Shown: positions 16,800 through 26,101, counted from the stretch's first letter. The stretch is DNA of 64,000 nt from Kribbella soli (GCF_004331345.1 NZ_SJJZ01000006.1:124001-188000), one strand, 5' to 3'. Numbers and translations are program-made. Notes: generated from the letters alone by a model not told the origin.

Positions 16800-17554
16800 T
16801 GTCATTGGCAACCACTCTGCGGGACCTGCAGGTCCCCGGCACACCGATCGTCGTACCGAACGCGTGGGACGCCGCCTCAGCCCGCATGGTCGAAGCGGCC
16901 GGCTTCGCCGCGGTCGCGACCAGCAGCAACGCGACGGCCGCGGTCCTCGGGTACGAGGACGGCGAGCACGCGCCAGTCGACGACGTACTGGCGGGCGCGG
17001 CACGGATCGCGCAGTCGGTGTCCGTCCCGGTCACGGTCGACTTCGAACGTGGGTACCGGCTGGCTCCGGAGGAACTCGTGGAGCGCTTCGTCGCGACCGG
17101 TGCCGTCGGACTCAACCTGGAGGACTCCGACCCGGCGACCGGGTCGATGATCGACGTCAGTGAACAGGCGGACTTCCTGGCCGCGGTCCGCGCCGCGGCC
17201 GGTGACGCGCTGGTGATCAACGCCCGGATCGACGCATTCATCCGCCAGGCCGGTACCGCGGATGAGCAGGTGCGGACCGCGCTCGATCGCGGACAGCGGT
17301 ACCTGCAGGCGGGCGCCGATTGTGTGTACCCGATCGGTGTCGGCGATCTCGACCTGATCGCAACGCTGGTCACGGAAGTCGGCGGCCCGGTGAACGCCGG
17401 CTACGGGCAGGGCGCGAACTCGGTCGCGGACTACGCAGCCCGCGGTGTCGCCCGGGTCACCTTCGGCCCGATGTTCCAGCGCCACCTGTACGCCAAGTTC
17501 GCCGACGCGCTCCTGCCCGCGATCGCCGCGGACCGAAATCCGTTCACTGCATGA
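16799..17554 (+). CDS. Isocitrate lyase/PEP mutase family protein
   Basis: The 251-residue protein has the PEP mutase/methylisocitrate lyase barrel: VVPNAWDAASARMVEAAGF at the start, VTVDFERGY as the metal-binding strand, and VGLNLEDSD. The catalytic lyase motif KKCGH is missing, as in many small family members annotated as PEP phosphonomutase or oxaloacetate decarboxylase-like. The substrate is therefore open. The ATG shares one base with the sigma factor TGA. The 3' end overlaps the convergent amidase by 11 bp. Confidence 0.85.
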   Translation: MSLATTLRDLQVPGTPIVVPNAWDAASARMVEAAGFAAVATSSNATAAVLGYEDGEHAPVDDVLAGAARIAQSVSVPVTVDFERGYRLAPEELVERFVATGAVGLNLEDSDPATGSMIDVSEQADFLAAVRAAAGDALVINARIDAFIRQAGTADEQVRTALDRGQRYLQAGADCVYPIGVGDLDLIATLVTEVGGPVNAGYGQGANSVADYAARGVARVTFGPMFQRHLYAKFADALLPAIAADRNPFTA

Positions 17555-19139
17555 GGTCGGGGACTTCCTCGGCGTGGATTCGGCCGCGGTCCTGCTTCTC
17601 GGCGGACCGTAGAGCGGCCGGGGCTGCGGTCGGATCCGCGGGGCGGCGATGGTGCCAGTCGGTGACGGACTGGTAGGCGGCTGCGACGGACAGGAGGCGA
17701 TCCTCGCCGAACGGCTTGCCGCCGAGGATCGTCCCGATCGGTACGCCGTTCGCGCTGAACCCGATCGGCAACGCCAGCTCCGGAAGTCCGAGCGCGTCGA
17801 ACGGGGTCGGAGACGTTTGCACCACGACATCGCACTGCTCGAACAGGTCCTCGAGGACACGCTCCAGCAGCACCACCTTGGCGCGCTGGCCGATCAGGAA
17901 CTCGTTGGCTCCGAGCATCGCGCCCTGCAACCAGCCCACCACGGACACACCGAAGCCGCGCAGGTCCGACTGCAGCATCGGGAGGAACGGCTCGCTCCGT
18001 TCGGGGAGCCGGACGTTGTTGAAGGCCGCGTTCGTGAGCAGGTCCCACTCGTCCGGCATGGTCACGTCGACGACCGACAGTCCCTCGATCCCCGCGAGGA
18101 CGTCGAGTGCCGTCGTACGGGCGGCGGCGGTCTCCGACGTGCCGCTGGTGAACCCGGGAATCACGCCGATCCGGGTCCGCCAGCGTGCCCGTCCCCGGCG
18201 CATCGGTGTCGCGGCCGCGACCAGGTCGGGTACCGGCGGAAGCCCTTGTGTTCTTGGGTCTTCCGGGTCCTCACCCGCCATCGCGGTCAGCATGATCGCG
18301 GCGTCCACCGCGTCGCGCGCCAGCGGGCCCGGGTGGTCCCGTGTGTAGCTCAGCGGCACGATGCCGTGCAGTGACACCCGGCCCATAGTGGGCTTCAGCC
18401 CGGTCAGGTTCTGTGCGTTCGACGGTGCTGTGATCGAGCCGCCGGTCTGCGTCCCGACCGCCGACGTCGCGAGCCGGGCCGCCACCGCGGTCGCCGATCC
18501 GGACGAGGATCCGCCCGGATCCGTGCTGGGATCGTTCGGCGTCCACGCGTTCACGGTGGTGATCCGGCCGTCCGGCGTGGTCGCCCGAGTCGTTGCCAGC
18601 GGCCCCATCTGGGTCTTGCCGAGAACGATCCCGCCGGCCGCGGTCAGCCGACGTACGGCAGTCGCGTCGAAGGGCGGCACGAAGTCGGCGAACAGGTACG
18701 AGTTCGCGGTCGTGGTCACACCGCGGGTGTAGTAGTTGTCCTTGATCGCCAGCGGGATGCCGTGCAGCGCGCCGCCGCGGGTCCGGCCAAGGGCCCGGGC
18801 CCGGGCCAGCGCCTCGTCGGCGAGCACCAGGTTGAACGCCTGGTACGCCGAGTCGAACGCGGTGATCCGCGCCAGATGAGCTTCCACCAGTTGCTCGGGC
18901 GTCAGCTTGCCCTTGCGGATCAACGTGGCGGCTTCGGCGATGGTGAGCTCGCTGACGTCCACCGATCTCGCCGGTACGTCGACCAATGACGCCGTACTGC
19001 TGGCTGCGGGAGACGCGGGGGCTGCGTGTGCGACGGCCGGTAGCGCCACGGAGCCGACTGCGGTGGCGGCGGCCAGTGCGCTCGCGCGGTGGAGGAACGA
19101 TCGCCGATCGACCTGGCTGTCCTGCGGCGCGCTCATCAT
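17544..19139 (-). CDS. Tat-exported amidase (amidase signature family)
   Basis: The 531-residue amidase has a Tat signal (DRRSFLHRASALAAATAVG) with a likely cut near AHAAP (about 40). The amidase-signature core carries Lys133 (AIKDN), the GGSSSGSA cis-Ser loop (209-216) and nucleophile Ser235 (GTQTGGSI), the complete Ser-cisSer-Lys triad. It should hydrolyse an amide outside the cell; substrate unknown. The start ATG overlaps the stop of the preceding small gene (19136-19139), and its 3' end overlaps the convergent lyase-like gene by 11 bp. Confidence 0.92.
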   Translation of the reverse strand: MMSAPQDSQVDRRSFLHRASALAAATAVGSVALPAVAHAAPASPAASSTASLVDVPARSVDVSELTIAEAATLIRKGKLTPEQLVEAHLARITAFDSAYQAFNLVLADEALARARALGRTRGGALHGIPLAIKDNYYTRGVTTTANSYLFADFVPPFDATAVRRLTAAGGIVLGKTQMGPLATTRATTPDGRITTVNAWTPNDPSTDPGGSSSGSATAVAARLATSAVGTQTGGSITAPSNAQNLTGLKPTMGRVSLHGIVPLSYTRDHPGPLARDAVDAAIMLTAMAGEDPEDPRTQGLPPVPDLVAAATPMRRGRARWRTRIGVIPGFTSGTSETAAARTTALDVLAGIEGLSVVDVTMPDEWDLLTNAAFNNVRLPERSEPFLPMLQSDLRGFGVSVVGWLQGAMLGANEFLIGQRAKVVLLERVLEDLFEQCDVVVQTSPTPFDALGLPELALPIGFSANGVPIGTILGGKPFGEDRLLSVAAAYQSVTDWHHRRPADPTAAPAALRSAEKQDRGRIHAEEVPDLMQ

Positions 19140-19414
19140 GCCTCCCGGACGACGTCGATGGACGGGTACAGCTTCGGCGGCGCGGCCTGCTGAGCGAGCC
19201 GGGCGTCCGCGGCGAACGTGTACGAACTCAACGGCAGCACCGTCGTGCGCATGAAGCCGCGCAGACTGGCGAGCACCGAGTCACGGCCCGGGCTCCCGGT
19301 GTCCGGATCCGGCGCGCTCCCGGCCGGCAACTGTTCGAGATCGATACCGATGGAAGCCAGACGCGCCCTGATCATCACGTCCAGTTCGGCGTCGGTGGGC
19401 TGACTGAGACTCAC
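19136..19414 (-). CDS. Small hypothetical protein coupled to the amidase
   Basis: This 92-residue protein is not recognised. It is soluble with no signal peptide; the first half is acidic (TDAELDVMIRARLASIGIDL) and a conserved-looking FMRTTVLPLSSY lies in the middle. GGGAGGG lies 5 bases upstream of the GTG start. Its stop overlaps the amidase ATG by 4 bp, so the two are made together. A chaperone-like or proofreading role for a Tat substrate, or an enzyme subunit, are possibilities from context only. Confidence 0.75.
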   Translation of the reverse strand: MSLSQPTDAELDVMIRARLASIGIDLEQLPAGSAPDPDTGSPGRDSVLASLRGFMRTTVLPLSSYTFAADARLAQQAAPPKLYPSIDVVREA

Positions 19415-19588
19415 GAGTCCCTCCCGGTCGTGGCGGCAACCTGTCAGCCTGTTATGTCATCTTCAACTACTCCGCAGGTTTCGCGGGGATCACCGCGAGG
19501 TTGCGGCGCGTGTGGTGTGGGATCGAGCGGATCGGGTACTGGCGGCTCGGTAGTGGAAGGCAACCATCGAGAGAACGGGGAAACCACG

Positions 19589-19804
19589 ATGGGTATGTTC
19601 GACGACATGAAGGACAAGGCCGGCGATCTGGTCGACGAGCACGGCGACAAGGTCAGCGAAGGCCTGGACAAGGCCGGCGAGTTCGCCGACGAGAAGACCG
19701 GCGGCAAGTACGGCGACAAGATCGACCAGGGCACGGACATGGCCAAGGACCAGCTGGACAACCTGGACGGCCAGAACGACGACATCCCCGACGACCAGTC
19801 CTGA
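19589..19804 (+). CDS. Rv0909/MT0933-like small hydrophilic protein
   Basis: The 71-residue, strongly charged protein (MGMFDDMKDKAGDLVDEHGD, then repeated DKxGEFADEKTGGKYGDKID) matches the MT0933 family. That family is annotated as antitoxin because Rv0909 pairs with toxin Rv0910; many members stand alone and resemble CsbD-like stress proteins. No toxin-like SRPBCC gene is adjacent here, so a stress role is more likely. A GGGGAAA ribosome site precedes the ATG. A repeat and hairpin region follows the stop. Confidence 0.82.
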   Translation: MGMFDDMKDKAGDLVDEHGDKVSEGLDKAGEFADEKTGGKYGDKIDQGTDMAKDQLDNLDGQNDDIPDDQS

Positions 19805-19820
19805 GCCCGCCGCCCGCCCA

Positions 19821-19930
19821 CATTTGGTGGGTCAGCCAACGCATTTGGTGGGTCAGCCAGGGAAATGGGGGGTTCCACACCCTGAGAACGGGTCAGGAAC
19901 CCCCGATTTGACTGGTTGACCCATCAAATC
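19821..19930. repeat. Direct and inverted copies of a 17-18 bp element around a hairpin
   Basis: CATTTGGTGGGTCAGCCA occurs at 19821-19838 and again at 19842-19859 (21-bp period). An inverted relative, TGGTTGACCCATCAAAT, lies at 19913-19929 (three mismatches). The second direct copy and the inverted copy bracket the GC-rich hairpin at 19868-19904, so the whole can fold as one long imperfect stem. It lies between convergent genes. Confidence 0.75.
19868..19904. terminator. Strong hairpin between convergent genes
   Basis: GGGGGTTCC (19868-19876) pairs perfectly with GGAACCCCC (19896-19904), with inner ACCC/GGGT pairing at 19879-19893. Located between the convergent MT0933-like and methyltransferase genes, it probably terminates both. 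There is no U-tract on the plus strand, as is usual in actinobacteria. Confidence 0.6.
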
Positions 19931-19931
19931 G

Positions 19932-20768
19932 TCAGCGCCAGACGACGGCTTCGATTTCGCGGCGCTGCTCGGCGAAGAGTCCGTTGTCCGCGGCATCGGT
20001 CAGCAGGTCCCGCAGGTCGGCCTCGAAGGCGGCCCGATCCGCGCCGAACAGGTGCGGGGTCGAGCTCGACAACGAGAAGACCGACGCCACCACGTCGTCG
20101 ACGGTGCGATCCTCGATCTCGTTGCCGCCGACGATCAGCCGCGTCGGTCCGGCGTACCCGGCAGCGCGCATGACCTCTTCCTCACCCGGCCGGGTCCCGG
20201 TCGGCAGTACGCCCTGACCGGCACGGCGTACCGGACCGAGATAACGCGCCACCAGCTCGTCGATCCGGTCCCACGGCGGCCGCGGATGCGGCAGCTCCGC
20301 GATCCCCTCGATACCGCGATGCGTCGTCGCGCCGACATGTACCCAGGCTCCACTGGGTGCCAGCATCCCGCGCACCAGACCCGCGACGAGAGCTTGATCC
20401 ATCCAGTGGAAGGACTGCGCGAACGCCACCACCTGGAACGTCCCGAGGTCGCCCGGCAGCTCTTCGGCTCGCAGCTGCCGCCACACCGCATTGGGTACGC
20501 CGACCTGGTCGGCCCGTGCGGCAGCCACGTCGAGCATGTCACCGTCCGCGTCGACACCGACTGCTTCCGTGAAGTACGGCGCCAGCAGCAGCGTCAACGA
20601 TCCCGGACCACACCCGACGTCCAGCAAGCGCCCCTGCCCGTCGAGCCCCAACTCGTCCCGCAGCGCCTCCCCCAACGCCACCGGGTAGGCCATCCGCCCC
20701 GCTGCGTAATGCCGGGCGCTCCCGGCGTACAAACTCGCATCCCACTGCCAGGTCCACTCGCTCACCAC
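19932..20768 (-). CDS. Class I SAM-dependent methyltransferase
   Basis: The 278-residue protein has the SAM-binding motif LDVGCGPGSLTLLLA at about 48-62, an acidic residue after strand 2 (GVDADGDML) and AFAQSFHWMD in place of post-motif II. This is the methyltransf_11/25 type acting on small molecules. The SFHW variant is shared with trans-aconitate- and ubiquinone-type relatives, but the substrate is unknown. Two consecutive GTG codons (20768 and 20765) are possible starts; no strong ribosome site separates them. Monocistronic. Confidence 0.85.
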   Translation of the reverse strand: MVSEWTWQWDASLYAGSARHYAAGRMAYPVALGEALRDELGLDGQGRLLDVGCGPGSLTLLLAPYFTEAVGVDADGDMLDVAAARADQVGVPNAVWRQLRAEELPGDLGTFQVVAFAQSFHWMDQALVAGLVRGMLAPSGAWVHVGATTHRGIEGIAELPHPRPPWDRIDELVARYLGPVRRAGQGVLPTGTRPGEEEVMRAAGYAGPTRLIVGGNEIEDRTVDDVVASVFSLSSSTPHLFGADRAAFEADLRDLLTDAADNGLFAEQRREIEAVVWR

Positions 20769-21036
20769 CCGAGATTAACGAGCCTGACCAGCACCCGCGA
20801 ACGCTTTACCAAATGGTCGATGCTTCGGGCAACAAGTTCCTGTGAGCCCGCTGAGCACCGATTGAGGGTTCCTGCGCATGCTGGCGGCGACCATGCGGTC
20901 GCTGGTGGTCAGAAACGTCCACAGGGGTACGTCTCAGGCGTTCCACAACGTAGTCTCTGCTCCAAGGGGTGGGTCGGGTCTGCAGGGGGAGCTGCATGAT
21001 GCTGGATTTTTGCCTGGGCTCGGGGACGGCCGGCCG

Positions 21037-21804
21037 ATGACGCCGCTACGGCGGATTCTGGTCTGGATCTCTGGTGCGTCGGCGGGGCTGGGGGCTGCGC
21101 TGGCGGCGACGATTCCGTTCGAGAGCGCCGAACTGATCGACATCTCGCGTCGCGGCGGTACGCCGGGCACGCACCACGTCGCGGTGGATCTCGCCGACCC
21201 GGAGTCGTGGCCGGTGGTGGAAAAGGACTTCCGGCAACGGATCGAGGCCGGCGACCCGGAGCTGGTGGTGTTCATCCACAACGCCGGGACGCTGACGCCG
21301 CTCGGCTCGGCCGATCACGTCGACACCGAGCAGTACACGCGCAACGTGCTGTTGAACTCGGCGGCCGCGCAGGTCCTCGGGCAGTCGTTCCTCAGCGCGG
21401 TGTCCGGACGGGACTGTGAGCAGCACCTGATCATGGTGTCGTCCGGCGCGGCGAAACGACCGCACGAAGGCGAATCCAGTTACTGCGCAGGCAAGGCAGC
21501 GATCGACCAGTGGGTGCGTACGGTCGGGCTGGAGCAGCAGCGCCGAAGTCCCGGCTGTCGGGTGATCTCGGTGTCGCCCGGCTCGGTCGACACAGCGATG
21601 CAGGCCGAACTGAGAGCGGCCAGCTCCGACGAGGTGCCGGTTTCGGGCCGCTTCCGCGAAATGCAGGCCCTCGGCAACCTCGCGAAGCCCGAGACCGTGG
21701 CACGGACGATCTGGTCGCTGCTCGACCGCGACCTCCCCAGCGGCACCGTGCTGCACGTCCGCGACGTGACCGATGACGAATCTCATCCAGTAATTGACCA
21801 GTGA
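21037..21804 (+). CDS. Short-chain dehydrogenase/reductase
   Basis: The 255-residue SDR has an N-terminal cofactor loop ISGASAGLGAALA, NAG at about 87, and an SxxxxxxxxxxYxxxK active site (MVSSGAAKRPHEGESSYCAGKAA, near 140-162). The C-terminal RDVTDDES is atypical. ISRRG after strand 2 favours NADP. It resembles sepiapterin-reductase-like members. I chose the ATG at 21037; sequence upstream to 20878 is open but reads as non-coding. The 268-bp region before it (20769-21036) shows no gene or clear operator. The last 22 bp overlap the convergent GH95 gene. Confidence 0.85.
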   Translation: MTPLRRILVWISGASAGLGAALAATIPFESAELIDISRRGGTPGTHHVAVDLADPESWPVVEKDFRQRIEAGDPELVVFIHNAGTLTPLGSADHVDTEQYTRNVLLNSAAAQVLGQSFLSAVSGRDCEQHLIMVSSGAAKRPHEGESSYCAGKAAIDQWVRTVGLEQQRRSPGCRVISVSPGSVDTAMQAELRAASSDEVPVSGRFREMQALGNLAKPETVARTIWSLLDRDLPSGTVLHVRDVTDDESHPVIDQ

Positions 21805-24140
21805 CGCGGAACGCCGGCGGCGAGAGACACCTCCTCGCGTTGTTCTCGGTGCCGGAGTACGACGGTGGTGTCCTGGTCGGCCGTGAGTACGGCGTTGGCC
21901 GCATCCGGGGACCAGGTGAGGTCGACACGGACACCGCCGCGGGCCCGGAGGCCGGTGATCGAGCCCTCCGGCCATGCGTCCGGGAGCGCGGGGAAGATCT
22001 CGAGCTCGCCGGTGTGGCTCTGCAGCAGCATCTCTGCAATCCCGGCGGTCGCACCGAAGTTGCCGTCGATCTGGAACGGCGGGTGCGCGCAGAACAGGTT
22101 CGGGTACAGACCGGAGCCGTCACCGACGTAGTCCGTGCCCGAGTCGCCCGCGGGGGTCAGCAGTTCGCGGACCAGGCGGTGGGCGGCGGCACCGTCGCGG
22201 AGCCTTGCCCACAACGAGATCCGCCAAGCCAATGACCAGCCGGTGCTCTTGTCGCCACGTAGCTCCAGGGTGCGGGCGGCGGCCGCGGCGAGTTCCGGCG
22301 TACCGTCCGGGGTGATCTGGTCACCGGGGTGCAAGCCGATCAGGTGGGACGTGTGGCGGTGCTGCGGCTCGGCCTCAGGGAGGTCGGCCAGCCACTCCTG
22401 TAGTTGCCCTTGGCTACCGATCTTCGGGTCAGGGATGCGCTTGCGGGCCGCTGCAAGGTCGTCGATCAGCGGGTCGGTGAGGTCGAGTTCGGCGGCGGCC
22501 TGCGCGCACCGGTCGAACAGGTCGGCGATCAGTGACAGGTCCATCGTCGACGAGGTCGTGACCGAGGCGGGTTGGCCGTCTTCGGCGACGTACTCGTTCT
22601 CCGGCGAGGTGGAGGGGGCTGTGCCGAGCGTGCCGTCGGGTAGGTCGACCAGCCAGTCCCGTGCGAATTCGGCGGCGCCTCGCAGCGTCGGCCAGACGTC
22701 GTTCAGGTACTCGCGGTCGCCGGTGAACGCGTAGTGGTCCCAGAGGTGACGGCACAGCCAGACGCCGGCCATCGGCCAGTTCGACCACTTCGGGTTGCCG
22801 TCGACGGGCGCGGTCCAGCACCAGGCGTCGGCGTTGTGATGGGCGGTCCAGCCTTTGGCGCCGTACAGGTGTTCGGCGGTACGGCGTCCCGCTACGGCGA
22901 GGTGTTTGACGTAGTCGAGGAGGGGTTGGTGGCACTCGGAGAGGGAGGTGGTCTCGGCGGGCCAGTAGTTCATCTCGGTGTTGATGTTGACGGTGTAATT
23001 GCTACTCCACGGCGGCTGCAGGTGCTCGTTCCAGATCCCTTGCAGGTTGGTCGGTAGACCACCTGGGCGGGAGCTGGAGATCATCAGGTACCGCCCGAAG
23101 TTGTAGATCAGCGCGGCCAACCCCGGGTCGTCCCCCGCCTCCACAAGCCGTCGATCGGTCGTCAGTTCCACACCCGAAGGAAGAGCGAGCACCGACCGCC
23201 GAAAGAGCCCCTGGTAATCGCGGACATGCTCCTCCCGCAACCCCACCTCGGTCCCCGTGGTGAGTGCGGTGCGGGCTGTGGTGTCGGCCGCCTCTTGGCA
23301 CTCCACCGCGGTGCGGGTCGGGGCGGTGTGGGGGTCCTCGTAGCCGGTGGCTGTGGAGAGCACCAGCAGGAGTTCCGTGGCGTTGCTGACGGTCAGCTGT
23401 TCGTTCGTGGGCGTGAGCGTGCCGTCGGTGTGCGCACGCAGTACGACGGCCGCGTTCATCCCGCGGTCGTCACCGTCGGAGTACTGGATCGGCTCGGCGG
23501 CGTTCCCGTGGGGCGGGGCGACCGACGACGGACAGGTGGCTAGCAGGGCTAGCCCGTTGTCGCCGAGGGCCTGCGTGGTCGCGCGGAGCTGCGAGGTGAG
23601 GCTGAGCGTCACCGTGAGCGGCTGCGAGGCGCCCAGACGTAGGACCAATGCCTGCGCCGGCGCGCTGACGAAGACCTCCTGCCAGACCTCGACGCCACCC
23701 ACCTCGTACTCGGCGCGGGCGACCGCGGTGTCCAGGTCGAGCCGGCGCCGGTAGTTCGTGACCGCACCAGTGGACTCGAAGTCCAGCAGCAGGTCGCCGA
23801 GCGGGAGATAAGCCTGCGAGTGACCACTGTGAAACCCGTGCGCGAGCTCCTCGGCCGCGCGTACGTCGCCCGCCGCCAGGGCCGCCCGTACCCGCTCAAC
23901 CGCACCCGCCCCAACCCCGCCCACTCCATCCTGCCCTCCGGTTGGAGTGGCGAGTCGGCGGGTTGTTGCGGGGCTGCCGGACCAGCAGGTTTCGTCGTTC
24001 AGGGCGATCCGGTCCTGCGTGGTGCCGCCGAACCACATCGCCCCGATCCGGCCGTTGCCCAGCGGGAGCGCCGCCAGCCAGTCCGCGGCGGGAGCGTCGT
24101 ACGTCAGCTCGGTGGCGGCCGCAGTCATCCGATCTCTCAT
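21783..24140 (-). CDS. GH95 alpha-L-fucosidase (or related galactosidase)
   Basis: The 785-residue protein has GH95 architecture: an N-terminal beta-sandwich opening with WLAALPLGNGRIGAMWFGG, an (alpha/alpha)6 barrel with YTVNINTEMNYWPAE (two Asn that assist catalysis in GH95) and TAPSTSPENEY (region of the acid Glu). The late HRHTSHLIGLHPGDQI is also typical. There is no signal peptide, so it probably acts on imported oligosaccharide. I chose the ATG at 24140, with GGGGGAGG upstream, over an in-frame GTG 24 bp earlier. No transporter genes are adjacent. Confidence 0.9.
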   Translation of the reverse strand: MRDRMTAAATELTYDAPAADWLAALPLGNGRIGAMWFGGTTQDRIALNDETCWSGSPATTRRLATPTGGQDGVGGVGAGAVERVRAALAAGDVRAAEELAHGFHSGHSQAYLPLGDLLLDFESTGAVTNYRRRLDLDTAVARAEYEVGGVEVWQEVFVSAPAQALVLRLGASQPLTVTLSLTSQLRATTQALGDNGLALLATCPSSVAPPHGNAAEPIQYSDGDDRGMNAAVVLRAHTDGTLTPTNEQLTVSNATELLLVLSTATGYEDPHTAPTRTAVECQEAADTTARTALTTGTEVGLREEHVRDYQGLFRRSVLALPSGVELTTDRRLVEAGDDPGLAALIYNFGRYLMISSSRPGGLPTNLQGIWNEHLQPPWSSNYTVNINTEMNYWPAETTSLSECHQPLLDYVKHLAVAGRRTAEHLYGAKGWTAHHNADAWCWTAPVDGNPKWSNWPMAGVWLCRHLWDHYAFTGDREYLNDVWPTLRGAAEFARDWLVDLPDGTLGTAPSTSPENEYVAEDGQPASVTTSSTMDLSLIADLFDRCAQAAAELDLTDPLIDDLAAARKRIPDPKIGSQGQLQEWLADLPEAEPQHRHTSHLIGLHPGDQITPDGTPELAAAAARTLELRGDKSTGWSLAWRISLWARLRDGAAAHRLVRELLTPAGDSGTDYVGDGSGLYPNLFCAHPPFQIDGNFGATAGIAEMLLQSHTGELEIFPALPDAWPEGSITGLRARGGVRVDLTWSPDAANAVLTADQDTTVVLRHREQREEVSLAAGVPRHWSITG

Positions 24141-24208
24141 GCCGCGATCCTCCCCCGTCCACACACCGTCCCGCGACCGGGGGTCCGACTGCTGGTCACC
24201 CAGACGGA

Positions 24209-26101
24209 TCAGGCGGCTTCGGCGAACTGGGTTGCGTAGAGGTCGGCGTACAGGCCGCCTTCTGCGAGCAGTTCGTCGTGCGTGCCGCGTTGCTGGATGC
24301 GGCCCTCGTCGAGGACGAGGATGACGTCGGCGTTGCGGATCGTCGAGAGGCGGTGCGCGATGACGAGCGACGTACGGCCGACCAGCGCGTTCGCGAGCGC
24401 GGTCTGGACGGCGGCCTCGGACTCGGAGTCGAGGTGCGCGGTCGCCTCGTCGAGAATCACGATCGACGGGGACTTGAGCAGCAGTCGCGCGATCGCGAGC
24501 CGCTGACGTTCACCACCAGACAACCGGTACCCGCGATCCCCGACGACGGTGTCGAGACCGTCCGGCAGGCTGTCGACGAGGGTCGCGATCTGCGCCGCTT
24601 CGAGCGCCTGGTGCAGTTCGTCGTCGGTCGCGTCCGGGCGGGCCAGCTGCAGGTTGGCGCGGATCGTGTCGTGGTACATGTGCGAGTCCTGCGTGACGAC
24701 GCCGATCGCCGCACGGAGCGAGGCCTGGGTGACTTCGCGTACGTCGTGACCGCCGACCAGGACCGCGCCGCCAGTGGCGTCGTACATCCGGGAGACGAGT
24801 GAGGAGAGCGTGGACTTGCCGGCACCGGACGGGCCGACGACGGCGACCATCTGCCCGGGCTCAACGGTGAACGTGACGTCCTTGAGGACTTCTTCACCGG
24901 TCTCGGCCGACAGCGTCGCGACCGACTCGAGCGAGGCGAGCGACACCTCCTTGGCGGACGGGTAGTGGAACGACACGTGGTCGAACTCGATCGACGGCTC
25001 CGCGGCGGGCGGGAGCGTCTTCGCATCCTTGCGGTCGGCAACCATCGGCGGCAGGTCGAGCACCTCGAGCACCCGCTCGAAGCTGACCAGCGTGGTCATG
25101 ATGTCGACCTGCATGTTCGAGAGCGCGGTGAGCGGCCCGTAGAGCCGGTTCAGGTACGCCGTCAGCGCGACGACCGTTCCGATTCCGAGCGCCCCTTCGA
25201 CGGCGAAGACCCCGCCGACGCCGTACACGAGCGCGACCGCGAGCGCCGCTACCAGCGTGAGCGAGACGCGGAAGACACCGGCGTACATCGAGGTGGTGAC
25301 GCCGATGTCGCGGACCCGGGCCGCCTTGCCGGCGAAGTCCCGCGAGGCGTCCTCGGTGCGGCCGAAGACCTTGGCGAGCACCGCGCCGGCGACGTTGAAG
25401 CGCTCGGTCATGGTCTGCGCCATGGTGGCGTTCAGCTTGTACGTCTCCGCCGTTGCCGTGCGCAACTTTCCGGCGAGCAGCCGGGCCGGGATGACGAAGA
25501 GCGGGAGGACGACCAGTGCGAGCAGTGTGATCTGCCACGACATCACGAACATCGCGGCGAGTACGAGCGTGACGCTGAGCAGGTTGCTGACCACGTTCGA
25601 GAGCGTGGAGGTGAACGCCTGCTGGGCGCCGAGTACGTCGCCGTTGAGGCGCTGGATGAGCGCGCCGGTCTGCGTCCGGCTGAAGAACGCGACGGGGAGC
25701 TGCTGCACGTGGTCGAACACGGCGGTGCGGAGGTCGTAGACGAGACCTTCGCCGATCCGCGACGAGAACCAGCGTTCGACGAGGGTGATCGCACTGTTCA
25801 CGACCGCCAGCAGTGCGACGACGAGAGCGAGCCAGACGACCACTTGGGCGTGGCCCGGCACGATGCCGCGGTCGATGATCGCCTTGAACAGCAGCGGGGT
25901 GACCGCACCGGTGCCGGCGTCGAGCGCGACGAGAACGAGAAAGGCGGCCAGATAGCCGCGGTACGGACGGGCGAACCCGAGGATCCGGCGGAGCGTGCCC
26001 GCCGACAGCTTGTGATGCCGGACGGAGGAGTCCTTCAACAGCGAGCGCATCGCACGCCCGCCGCCCCCTCCCCCACCCGGAAGTCCGGAGATCTGCGACA
26101 T
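24209..26101 (-). CDS. ABC exporter half-transporter (fused permease-ATPase)
   Basis: The 630-residue half-transporter has an ABC exporter membrane domain (about 40-340, six helices; DVLGAQQAFTS loop) and a nucleotide-binding domain with Walker A GPSGAGKST, signature LSGGERQRLAIARLLL and Walker B IVILDEATAHLDSE. A Gly-rich stretch (GGGGGGGRAMRS) lies near the N-terminus. It is probably a homodimeric lipid or drug exporter. GGAAGGA lies before the ATG. It is divergent from a marR gene with a palindromic operator between them, so it is very likely repressed by that MarR and induced by its substrate. Confidence 0.92.
   Translation of the reverse strand: MSQISGLPGGGGGGGRAMRSLLKDSSVRHHKLSAGTLRRILGFARPYRGYLAAFLVLVALDAGTGAVTPLLFKAIIDRGIVPGHAQVVVWLALVVALLAVVNSAITLVERWFSSRIGEGLVYDLRTAVFDHVQQLPVAFFSRTQTGALIQRLNGDVLGAQQAFTSTLSNVVSNLLSVTLVLAAMFVMSWQITLLALVVLPLFVIPARLLAGKLRTATAETYKLNATMAQTMTERFNVAGAVLAKVFGRTEDASRDFAGKAARVRDIGVTTSMYAGVFRVSLTLVAALAVALVYGVGGVFAVEGALGIGTVVALTAYLNRLYGPLTALSNMQVDIMTTLVSFERVLEVLDLPPMVADRKDAKTLPPAAEPSIEFDHVSFHYPSAKEVSLASLESVATLSAETGEEVLKDVTFTVEPGQMVAVVGPSGAGKSTLSSLVSRMYDATGGAVLVGGHDVREVTQASLRAAIGVVTQDSHMYHDTIRANLQLARPDATDDELHQALEAAQIATLVDSLPDGLDTVVGDRGYRLSGGERQRLAIARLLLKSPSIVILDEATAHLDSESEAAVQTALANALVGRTSLVIAHRLSTIRNADVILVLDEGRIQQRGTHDELLAEGGLYADLYATQFAEAA

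Noticed and set aside
19589..19804. MT0933-like gene considered as the antitoxin of a toxin-antitoxin pair.
   Set aside because: No toxin-like SRPBCC gene is adjacent; the neighbour is a convergent methyltransferase separated by a hairpin.
20769..21036. In-frame extension of the short-chain dehydrogenase upstream to 20878.
   Set aside because: The added residues do not resemble an SDR N-terminus; the cofactor loop normally begins within the first 15 residues, as it does from 21037.
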